Assembly (NCBI GenBank): GCA_900550185.1
Contig: URRN01000015.1
Location: 1 to 19,821 of the forward strand
DNA from: an uncultured Collinsella sp.
GTDB lineage: Bacteria > Actinomycetota > Coriobacteriia > Coriobacteriales > Coriobacteriaceae
Reading direction: 5' to 3'
DNA length: 19,821 bases
Positions 13,265 to 19,821 of the stretch are shown here, piece after piece; the stretch's first letter is position 1, and each line of letters begins with the position of its first letter. The notes below the pieces were generated by a model. The model saw nothing but the letters and a program-made list of their open reading frames with translations, made no database searches and was not told where the DNA came from. Position numbers and translations under genes: made by a program.

Positions 13265-14689
13265 GTGGTCTTCGCCCCCCAGGGAAAACATACGCTGTCG
13301 CACCGCGTTTTTGTGACGATCTTTGTCTGCGCCATGGCGGTTATCGTGGCGTTTACGGTGCTGGGTGCGTTCTTTGTGCAAAACACCTTGGCGGATGCCA
13401 CGAGTGCCAACCTGGCGCAGGAAACCGAGCTCATTGCTGCCGCCCTCGACGAGCAGCAGGAGCCCATCCCGTTCTTGCGTAGCCTCGATCGCGAGGACTT
13501 GCGCATCACGCTGATTAACAAGGATGGATCGGTTGCCTACGACAACGAGGCGTCGCCTTCCACACTGCCCAACCATGGCGATCGCCCCGAGGTCATCGAG
13601 GCCTTTGAGAGTGGTTCGGGTTCCGCGGAGCGCGCAAGCTCTACGCTCGACGAGATTATGCTGTATCGCGCCGTCGCCCTTGATAACGGCCAGGTTGTCC
13701 GCTTGGCGCAGGCCCAGCCTGGCGTTGCGGCGATTTTGCTGTCGATGGTGGCGCCGATGCTGCTTATCGCAGCAGCGGGTGCGGTACTCTCGTTTTTTAT
13801 GGCGCGCCGCGAGTCCCGTGCCATCATCGCGCCGTTGCAAGAGGTGGATTTGGACCACCCACGCCGTAGCTATGAGCACGCCTATGCCGAGATGGTCCCC
13901 ATGCTTGAGCGTATCGAGTCGCAGCGCCAGGAGCTCAAGCGCCAAATGGCGGTGCTAGCGGACAACGACCGTATGCGCCGCGAGTTCACGGCGAATATCA
14001 CCCATGAGCTCAAGACGCCGCTTACGGCGATTTCGGGCTATGCTGAGCTCATCGCAAACGGCATGGTCGAGGGTGAGGACGATCTGCGCACCTTCGGCGG
14101 CCGCATCTACCGTGAGGCGGGCCGTTTGGCGGCGCTCGTCAACGATATCCTCACGCTTTCGAACTTGGATGAGGCCGAGCGTGCGAGCGATGGCGAGGCG
14201 GTGCCCATTGGCTCAACGGAGCCCATTGAGCTTTCGCGTGCTATCTACGCGGTCGAGCAGCGTCTTGAGCAGGTCGCTCGCCAGGCAAATGTGACGATAG
14301 GCCATGAGACCAAGCCTGTGGTCGTCGAAGGCGTATCGCGTCTGATCGATGAGCTCATCTATAACCTGGCGAGCAACGCCATTCGCTACAACCGGCCCGG
14401 CGGTACGGTGACGCTGCGGTGCGGAACCAACGACGACGGGCACCCGTATCTGTCGGTTGCCGATACTGGTATTGGCATTGCGCCCGAGGAGCAGGGTAAG
14501 GTATTCGAGCGTTTCTATCGCGTTGACAAGAGCCGCTCTAAAGCGCGCGGTGGAACGGGCCTGGGTCTGGCCATCGTCAAGCATGCCGCCCTGTATCATC
14601 ACGCCTCGCTCGATCTGTCAAGCGAGCTGGGGGTGGGGACCACCATCACGGTGACGTTTCCCATACAGCAGGATGAGCCATTCGCATAG
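13265..14689 (+). CDS. Sensor histidine kinase, PhoR-like
   Basis: This 474-aa kinase has the classic two-helix layout. Membrane helices lie at about 14-38 and 153-179 and enclose an extracytoplasmic domain of roughly 115 residues. A linker leads to the phosphoacceptor segment NITHELKTPLTAISGYAELI with H247. The ATPase domain shows the N box LIYNLASNAIRYN, G1 ADTGIGIAPEEQ, the F box VFERFYRVDKSRS and G2 GGTGLGLAIVKH. The sequence around H247 is typical of PhoR/WalK kinases. The GTG start at 13265 is three bases after the regulator stop, with GGAGGAG inside the end of the regulator gene, so translation is coupled. Its ligand is unknown; phosphate sensing through PstB is an inference from context. 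Confidence 0.94.
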   Translation: MVFAPQGKHTLSHRVFVTIFVCAMAVIVAFTVLGAFFVQNTLADATSANLAQETELIAAALDEQQEPIPFLRSLDREDLRITLINKDGSVAYDNEASPSTLPNHGDRPEVIEAFESGSGSAERASSTLDEIMLYRAVALDNGQVVRLAQAQPGVAAILLSMVAPMLLIAAAGAVLSFFMARRESRAIIAPLQEVDLDHPRRSYEHAYAEMVPMLERIESQRQELKRQMAVLADNDRMRREFTANITHELKTPLTAISGYAELIANGMVEGEDDLRTFGGRIYREAGRLAALVNDILTLSNLDEAERASDGEAVPIGSTEPIELSRAIYAVEQRLEQVARQANVTIGHETKPVVVEGVSRLIDELIYNLASNAIRYNRPGGTVTLRCGTNDDGHPYLSVADTGIGIAPEEQGKVFERFYRVDKSRSKARGGTGLGLAIVKHAALYHHASLDLSSELGVGTTITVTFPIQQDEPFA

Positions 14690-14714
14690 CGATACAACAT
14701 AGATATTGATGTAG

Positions 14715-14743
14715 ACGCCGCATTTGACTTTCGGGTGCGGCGT
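14715..14743 (+). terminator. Probable terminator after the PhoR-like gene
   Basis: ACGCCGCA pairs with TGCGGCGT over a 13-base loop and is followed by TGTTGTGCAATTTT. The T tract is interrupted. A second small hairpin ACAGG-AGAG-CCTGT with TTCTT lies at 14780-14798. Confidence 0.6.
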
Positions 14744-14808
14744 TGTTGTGCAATTTTACGATTGCTTCCGACATTTTTACAGGAGAGCCTGTTTCTTATG
14801 TATAGAGT

Positions 14809-14837
14809 TTGGTCTCGGTAAAAAGATGCGATAACAT
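14809..14837 (+). promoter_or_regulatory. Promoter of the Cps-like operon
   Basis: TTGGTC at 14809-14814 and TAACAT at 14832-14837 are 17 bases apart. The leader to the first ATG is about 40 bases and contains GACA-GTTT-TGTC, a small hairpin. Confidence 0.6.
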
Positions 14838-14884
14838 ACGGACAGTTTTGTCAATCCGAACTGGGGAAATGAAAGGCAAGCTGC

Positions 14885-15541
14885 ATGACCCTTCTCGAAC
14901 TGTTCCAGCTGCTGAAGAAGCACCTCAAGCTGGTCATCACCCTTCCGGTGGTCTGCGCGATCGCCATGGGCATCGTGTCCTTCGTTGCGATGGACAACAC
15001 CTACACCGCGACGACGAGCATGTACATTCTCGCCAAGACCGACGATAGCGGTCAGATGAGCTACAACGATCTCTCAGCGAGCCAGATGCTTTCCAACGAT
15101 ATCGCCACGCTGCTGGATAGTGATAGCGTTAAGAGCGGCGCCGCCAATGAACTGGGCCTCACCGATCTGGATGACTACAAGGTGTCTGTTTCCTCCGAGA
15201 CCACCACGCGTGTCATTACGCTTTCGGTTACCGGCACCGATGCCAAGGAGACGGCTGAGGTCGCAAAGGCCATAGCTAGCTCGGTGAGTACGGTCGCTCA
15301 GAACGTCGGCGCTGCCCAGAGCATCAACGTTATCGACGAGGCTAAGACCCCCGAAGCCCCCAGCGGTCCCAAGCGTATGCTGTACGTTGCTGTCGCGTTC
15401 CTCGCGGGCATCTTTATCGCAGTTGCCTATGTCGTTTTGGCAGACATGCTCAATACCCGCATCCGCGGTGCCGAAGAGGCGGAAGAGCTCCTGGGCATTC
15501 CCGTTGTTGGCCGAATTCCGGCTATGAAAGGTGGTAAATAG
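14885..15541 (+). CDS. Chain-length regulator/tyrosine-kinase modulator (Wzz family, CpsC/YveK-like)
   Basis: The 218-aa membrane protein has a Wzz topology. A short cytoplasmic N-terminus (LLELFQLLKKHLKL) leads to a first helix at about 15-36. An external domain of about 125 residues and a proline-rich turn TPEAPSGPKR come before the second helix at 165-188. A cytoplasmic tail ends GIPVVGRIPAMKGGK. In Gram-positive capsule systems this protein activates the partner BY-kinase through its C-terminal tail and sets polysaccharide length. AAAGG lies eight bases before ATG 14885. The next gene starts two bases after its stop. Confidence 0.92.
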   Translation: MTLLELFQLLKKHLKLVITLPVVCAIAMGIVSFVAMDNTYTATTSMYILAKTDDSGQMSYNDLSASQMLSNDIATLLDSDSVKSGAANELGLTDLDDYKVSVSSETTTRVITLSVTGTDAKETAEVAKAIASSVSTVAQNVGAAQSINVIDEAKTPEAPSGPKRMLYVAVAFLAGIFIAVAYVVLADMLNTRIRGAEEAEELLGIPVVGRIPAMKGGK

Positions 15542-15543
15542 GC

Positions 15544-16281
15544 ATGGCTAAGGCAAAGAACACCGACAAGCTCGTTGTACAGAATGCCGCCAAGACCCTT
15601 CTGGCCAACATCCGCTTTGCGAGCGTGGACGACCCCATTCGCACCATCACCGTTACCTCCTCGATTCCCAACGAGGGCAAGTCTACGGTTTCCATTAATC
15701 TTGCTCAGGCAATCGCCACGAGCGGCAAGAGTGTCCTGCTGGTCGAGGCTGATATGCATCGCAGGTCCCTTGCCGATATGCTCGGCGTCCGCTCCCGCGG
15801 CGGACTCTATGCAGTCCTGTCCGAGCAGGTTTCTATCGACCAGGCGATTGTCGAGACAGGTCAGAAGAATTTCTACTTCCTCGATGCCGAGCCGCATATT
15901 CCCAATCCTGCCGACATCATCGTCTCCCATCGCTTTGCCAAGCTGGTCAAGGCACTGTCTGCTAAGTTCCAGTACGTCATCTTCGATGCTCCTCCGGTCG
16001 GCACCTTCATCGATGCTGCCGAGATTGCCAGCCTGACCGACGGCGCGCTGTTCGTGGTGCGCGAGGACTTTACCAAGCGCGAAGAGGCGCTCAACGCTAT
16101 CGCCCAGCTTAAGAAGTCCGAGAAGGTCAAGCTCATCGGTACCGTCATGAATTACTGTGAGACCGAGACCAGCGAGTACTACTATTCTTACTACACCAAG
16201 GACGGTAAGAAGGTTAAGAAGGGCTCCGACGATCAGGGCACTTCCAAAAAGGGCATCTTCACCAACCGAGCAAACGTTTAG
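15544..16281 (+). CDS. Bacterial tyrosine kinase (BY-kinase, CpsD/YwqD-like)
   Basis: The 245-aa cytoplasmic kinase autophosphorylates on tyrosine and works with the CpsC-like protein encoded just before it. Walker A SSIPNEGKST is at 39-48, Walker A' LLVEADMHR at 65-73 and Walker B YVIFDAPP at 144-151. Walker A' has VEAD where IDAD is usual. A C-terminal tyrosine cluster EYYYSYY at 211-217, followed by a lysine-rich tail, is the expected autophosphorylation site. ATG 15544 has GAAAGGTGG upstream, within the end of the preceding gene. The phosphatase gene follows after 17 bases. Confidence 0.94.
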   Translation: MAKAKNTDKLVVQNAAKTLLANIRFASVDDPIRTITVTSSIPNEGKSTVSINLAQAIATSGKSVLLVEADMHRRSLADMLGVRSRGGLYAVLSEQVSIDQAIVETGQKNFYFLDAEPHIPNPADIIVSHRFAKLVKALSAKFQYVIFDAPPVGTFIDAAEIASLTDGALFVVREDFTKREEALNAIAQLKKSEKVKLIGTVMNYCETETSEYYYSYYTKDGKKVKKGSDDQGTSKKGIFTNRANV

Positions 16282-16298
16282 TTGATTAAGGCTGACCT

Positions 16299-16949
16299 AT
16301 GCGTGACATTCATTGCCATATCTTGCCGGGTGTAGACGACGGCGCCGCCGATCTCGAAGAGAGCTTGGCGATGCTCGAGGCTGCCAAGCGGGCCGGTGTA
16401 ACCAGAATCGTTTGCACTCCTCACTGCCGTGATCCCTATTTTGATTACGACAAGATGTGGGATGCCTTTGAGCTGCTGCGCGATAACGCTGACGGTTTTC
16501 CGCTCCAGATGGGCTTCGAGGTCAACCATCGAAAGCTCGTTGAGCTTGGTATCGATGCCGCGGAGCACTTGCATTTCGATGGGACCAACGAGTTTCTGCT
16601 CGAGCTTTCGACGCATGCCGATGCGTATGCGTTTAGAGAGTACGAGAACACGATTTACGATTTGCAGTGCCGTGGCTACCAGGTGATCATCGCTCATCCT
16701 GAGCGCTATCGTGCGGTTCAAAAGGATGTAAGCGTGGCGGAGCGCCTGGTCGATATGGGCTGCAAGCTGCAGGCTTCGGCGGACTTTATTGCCGGCGGTC
16801 GCTTTGGTCGCGAGAAAAAGCCGGCACAGCGCCTGTTCGATCAGAACTTGTACAGCTTCATCGCGAGCGATGCCCATAACGTGGGTCATTACGACTGCCT
16901 GGCGAAGGCTCGCGCGAAGTTTAGCGTGCGCGGAGCTCATTTTCGCTAA
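16299..16949 (+). CDS. PHP-family tyrosine-protein phosphatase (CpsB/YwqE-like)
   Basis: This 216-aa metal-dependent phosphatase removes phosphate from the tyrosine cluster of the BY-kinase and so resets the system. It shows the PHP motifs: DIHCHILPGVDDGA from residue 3 with H5 and H7, TPH at 40-42, a glutamate in GFEV (74), AHPERYR at 132-138 and SDAHN at 190-194. All metal ligands expected in the family appear present. The gene order here is modulator, kinase, phosphatase. No polysaccharide-synthesis gene follows; the next gene is an acetyltransferase. AAGG lies about ten bases before ATG 16299. Confidence 0.94.
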   Translation: MRDIHCHILPGVDDGAADLEESLAMLEAAKRAGVTRIVCTPHCRDPYFDYDKMWDAFELLRDNADGFPLQMGFEVNHRKLVELGIDAAEHLHFDGTNEFLLELSTHADAYAFREYENTIYDLQCRGYQVIIAHPERYRAVQKDVSVAERLVDMGCKLQASADFIAGGRFGREKKPAQRLFDQNLYSFIASDAHNVGHYDCLAKARAKFSVRGAHFR

Positions 16950-16988
16950 AATCTGTCCCTAACGTTCGCATTGAATGAAAGGGCAGCC

Positions 16989-17489
16989 ATGGATATCCAA
17001 CTTAAGACGGGATGCTTTGATGACGCGGCGTTGGTGCGCCGCGTCGTTTTTATGGACGAGCAGGGCTACGAGAACGAGTTTGACGCTATCGACGAGGATC
17101 CGAACTGCATTCATGTGACGCTCTATGTAGACGGCGAGCTTGCCGGTTGCTCGCGCGTGTTTCCCGAAGAGCTTGAGCGTGCGGCTGACGCGGAGGCTCC
17201 GGTGTCGCCGGCGTGCGACTTGGACGAAGGCGTCGCGGCGGGGGAGACCTACATTATGGGGCGCGTCGCCGTGCTGCCGGCTATGCGTCGTCGCGGACTG
17301 GCGAGTGCGATCGTGGAGACCAGTGCTTCGTGTGCACGCGATGCCGGCGCTAAGCTTATTAAGCTGCATGCGCAGGAATACGTGCTGCCGCTTTATGCAA
17401 AGGCGGGCTACACGCAAATTGCCCCGGTAGATTACGAAGACGAGGGCCAACCCCATGTCTGGATGGCCAAGCGCGTAGATGGCAGATAG
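16989..17489 (+). CDS. GNAT-family N-acetyltransferase, ElaA-like
   Basis: The 166-aa protein has the GNAT acetyl-CoA motif GRVAVLPAMRRRGLAS at 91-106. This is followed by LHAQEYVLPLYAKAGY (126-141) and a final PHVWMAKR, an arrangement typical of the ElaA/YjcF branch. The acceptor is unknown. ATG 16989 follows AAAGGG by five bases; an in-frame TTG at 16971 precedes that site and is rejected. It begins 39 bases after the phosphatase stop and may be co-transcribed with it. A possible 10-bp palindrome CTGCCGGCAG lies downstream at 17503. Confidence 0.88.
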   Translation: MDIQLKTGCFDDAALVRRVVFMDEQGYENEFDAIDEDPNCIHVTLYVDGELAGCSRVFPEELERAADAEAPVSPACDLDEGVAAGETYIMGRVAVLPAMRRRGLASAIVETSASCARDAGAKLIKLHAQEYVLPLYAKAGYTQIAPVDYEDEGQPHVWMAKRVDGR

Positions 17490-17636
17490 GGACGTTCCTT
17501 TCCTGCCGGCAGTCGGGGACACTCCTTGGCAATTGGCGTATCAGAGCGTTTGGACATATAGTTTTTCGATTCCGTATGTATATATGCGCGCTAATGGGTT
17601 ATAAAATCTAAGTCTGGACATAGCAGGTCTGCGATG

Positions 17637-17661
17637 CGGCTCGGGCAACCGGGCCGTTTTT
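17637..17661 (+). terminator. Intrinsic terminator in the htpG leader
   Basis: An eight-base-pair stem CGGCTCGG/CCGGGCCG with a GCAA loop is followed by five T residues. It ends only 30 bases before the htpG ATG, too close for a separate promoter to fit between. It could act as an attenuator, or it could end transcription coming from upstream. Confidence 0.75.
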
Positions 17662-17691
17662 GCGGACGGGGGTAGCGCGAAAGGACTGCAC

Positions 17692-19716
17692 ATGCGTCAA
17701 TTTAAGACCGAGAGCAAAAAACTGCTCGACCTCATGATCAACTCCATCTACACCAATAAGGAAATCTTCCTGCGCGAGCTTATCTCCAACGCGAGCGATG
17801 CCGTCGACAAGCTCAACTTTAAGAGCCTTCAGGATCCGAGTGTCAAGCTCGACCAGGGCGACTTGGCCATCCGTGTTTCCTTTGATAAGGACGCCCGCAC
17901 CATCACTATTTCGGATAACGGTATCGGCATGACCGCCGAGGAGCTCGAGCGCAACCTGGGCACCATCGCCCATTCCGGCTCCGAGGAGTTTAAGACCGAG
18001 AACGCCGAGCAACAGGGCTCCGATGTCGACATCATCGGCCAGTTTGGCGTGGGCTTCTACTCCGCCTTTATGGTCGCCAGCCACGTAAAGGTCGTCAGCC
18101 GCGCTTATGGCGAGGACACCGCTCACGTGTGGGAGTCTGATGGTCTTGAGGGTTACACCATCGAAGACGGCGAGCGCGCCGAGCACGGCACCGATGTCAT
18201 CCTGACGCTGCGCGAGAACGAGAAGCTCGACGCCGACGGCGAGGCCGAGACCTACGATCGCTTCCTGACCGAGTGGGGCCTCAAGAGCCTGATTCAGCAG
18301 TACAGCAACTATGTGCGCTACCCGATTCAGATGATGGTGAGCAAGAGCCGCCAGAAACCCAAGCCCGAGGACGCCGGCGACGACTACAAGCCCGAGTACG
18401 AGGACTACCAGGAGCTCGAGACCATCAACTCCATGACGCCGATCTGGAAAAAGCGCAGCTCCGACGTTGAGCAGAAGGATTACAACGAGTTCTACAAGTC
18501 CACGTTCCACGACTTTGACGATCCGGCGCGCACTATCAGCTTCCATGCCGAGGGTACGCTTGAGTACGATGCGCTGCTGTTTGTGCCGGGTCGCGCCCCG
18601 TTCGATCTGTACAGCAAGGACTACGAGAAGGGCCTGGCGCTCTACAGTTCCAACGTGCTGATTATGGAGAAGTGCGACGACCTGCTGCCCGACTACTACA
18701 ACTTTGTGCGCGGTGTCGTGGACTCTGCCGACGTGACGCTCAACATCTCGCGTGAGACGCTGCAACAGAACCGTCAGCTTAAGGCTATTGCCAAGCGTGT
18801 GGAAAAGAAGATCACCGCCGACCTTGAGGATATGCGTGACAACGATCGCGAGGCCTACGAGAAGTTCTTTGAGAACTTTGGCCGCGGTCTTAAGTACGGC
18901 ATCTACTCGAGCTATGGCATGAAGGCCGATGAGCTCGCCGACCTGCTGCTGTTCTGGTCTGCCAAGGAACAGAAGATGATTACCCTGGCCGAGTATGCCA
19001 AGGGTATGCCCGAGGATCAGAAGGCCATCTACTACGCCGCCGGCGACTCGCGTGAGCGCTTGGCCAAGATGCCCGTGGTAAAGGGCGTGCTCGAGCGCGG
19101 CTATGACGTGCTGTTGCTGACGCAGGATGTGGATGAGTTCACGTTCCAGGCTATGCGTGAGTACGTTGCTGCCGATATGCCTAAGATCTACGAGGACGAC
19201 GCCGCCCGCGAGGCTGCCGAGAAGGCCGTTGCCGACGGTGCCGAGCCCGAGGTCGAGGATCGTCACCTGGAGCTCAAGAACGTCGCGACTGGCGATCTTG
19301 ATCTGGCGACCGAGGACGAGAAGAAGGAGGCCGAGGACGCCACCAAGGAAAACGAGGACCTCTTTAGCGCCATGAAGGAGGCGCTCGGTGACAAGGTCGA
19401 GAAAGTTGCCGTCTCCGCGCGCCTGACCGATGCCCCCGCTTGCATCACCACCGAGGGTCCGCTTTCGCTCGAGATGGAGAAGGTGCTCCAGAAGGGACCC
19501 GAGGGCGCGCCCGACGGTATGCCCAAGAGCCAGCGCGTGCTCGAGCTCAACGCCAAGCACCCGGTCTTTGACAAGCTTGTCGCTGCCCAGAAGGCAGGTG
19601 ACGCCGACAAGATCAAGCAGTACTCCGGTCTGCTCTATGACCAGGCTCTGCTGGTCGAGGGCATTCTGCCTGAGGACCCCGTTGCCTTCGCGGCGGCTGT
19701 CTGCGAGCTGATGTAA
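17692..19716 (+). CDS. htpG: Molecular chaperone HtpG (Hsp90)
   Basis: The 674-aa protein is a full-length bacterial Hsp90, an ATP-driven dimeric chaperone of the cytoplasm. The N-terminal ATPase domain contains ELISNASDAVDKL (29-41), DNGIGM (75-80) and GQFGVGFYSAF (116-126). The middle domain includes the catalytic-loop region NISRETLQQNRQLKAI, and a C-terminal dimerisation domain ends the protein. It is about 50 aa longer than the E. coli protein, largely because of charged linkers, including an acidic one around 501-560. GAAAGGA precedes ATG 17692. No CIRCE element (TTAGCACTC inverted repeat) or HAIR-type HspR site is visible upstream; TATAAA at 17600-17605 may be its -10 box. Confidence 0.97.
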   Translation: MRQFKTESKKLLDLMINSIYTNKEIFLRELISNASDAVDKLNFKSLQDPSVKLDQGDLAIRVSFDKDARTITISDNGIGMTAEELERNLGTIAHSGSEEFKTENAEQQGSDVDIIGQFGVGFYSAFMVASHVKVVSRAYGEDTAHVWESDGLEGYTIEDGERAEHGTDVILTLRENEKLDADGEAETYDRFLTEWGLKSLIQQYSNYVRYPIQMMVSKSRQKPKPEDAGDDYKPEYEDYQELETINSMTPIWKKRSSDVEQKDYNEFYKSTFHDFDDPARTISFHAEGTLEYDALLFVPGRAPFDLYSKDYEKGLALYSSNVLIMEKCDDLLPDYYNFVRGVVDSADVTLNISRETLQQNRQLKAIAKRVEKKITADLEDMRDNDREAYEKFFENFGRGLKYGIYSSYGMKADELADLLLFWSAKEQKMITLAEYAKGMPEDQKAIYYAAGDSRERLAKMPVVKGVLERGYDVLLLTQDVDEFTFQAMREYVAADMPKIYEDDAAREAAEKAVADGAEPEVEDRHLELKNVATGDLDLATEDEKKEAEDATKENEDLFSAMKEALGDKVEKVAVSARLTDAPACITTEGPLSLEMEKVLQKGPEGAPDGMPKSQRVLELNAKHPVFDKLVAAQKAGDADKIKQYSGLLYDQALLVEGILPEDPVAFAAAVCELM

Positions 19717-19723
19717 CTAGGGT

Positions 19724-19750
19724 GTTACGCGGTTCTACGAACCGCGTAAC
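19724..19750. terminator. Hairpin after htpG
   Basis: GTTACGCGGTT pairs perfectly with AACCGCGTAAC over a CTACG loop, eight bases past the htpG stop. There is no T run on either strand, so termination is plausible but not certain. Confidence 0.5.
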
Positions 19751-19821
19751 CACTCGACGCTGCAAGCCCGCCAGAGCGGCAATCTGCCTTTCAACTTCGG
19801 CGGCATGACCAGAAGGTCAAT

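Noticed and set aside
17490..17691. CIRCE or HspR operator before htpG
   Set aside because: No TTAGCACTC/GAGTGCTAA or CTTGAGT/ACTCAAG inverted repeat is present.
17608..19560. 650-codon - strand frame opposite htpG
   Set aside because: It is a shadow of the high-GC third codon positions in htpG. It has no domain and no plausible promoter.

Overview
The window looks like a chromosomal segment of a high-GC anaerobic actinobacterium of the class Coriobacteriia, most likely Collinsella or a close relative. This is inferred from GC-rich codon use, the style of the proteins (HtpG, a VanS-type kinase, a CpsC/D/B-like trio) and general familiarity with that group; no database search was possible. 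There is no phage, insertion sequence or CRISPR array. Most of the window is ordinary housekeeping and signalling DNA, with unusual repeat structure around the tRNA genes.

Layout: 1-65 is the 3' part of tRNA-Leu(CAG), followed by a terminator, a run of small hairpins and a second copy of the tRNA tail plus terminator. Then come an SPFH/band 7 membrane protein, rlmH and proC on the + strand (355-2614). A terminator-rich spacer separates proC from a 57-codon membrane protein on the - strand (2773-2946), which is divergent from serS (3058-4341). After serS lie an unrecognised 125-aa protein, tRNA-Arg(ACG), an unrecognised 813-aa protein with TPR-like repeats, and tRNA-Ser(GCT). A D-Ala-D-Ala carboxypeptidase on the - strand (7990-9330) is divergent from a VanR/VanS-like two-component system (9529-11489). 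Next is a pstB ATPase without the other pst genes, followed by a PhoP/PhoR-like two-component system (11593-14689). A three-gene CpsC/CpsD/CpsB-like tyrosine phosphorylation module (14885-16949), a GNAT acetyltransferase and htpG (17692-19716) complete the window.

How the genes fit together: the carboxypeptidase and the VanRS-like pair suggest a cell-wall sensing unit. pstB with the PhoPR-like pair suggests phosphate-responsive control. The Cps module suggests phosphorylation control of exopolysaccharide made by genes located elsewhere. serS, rlmH and three tRNA genes belong to translation.

The most striking structural signal is shared by all three tRNA genes. Each has a perfect inverted copy of its own T-arm (11, 11 and 17 nt) placed 64-70 nt downstream, just past its intrinsic terminator. 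I do not know a described element with this arrangement.
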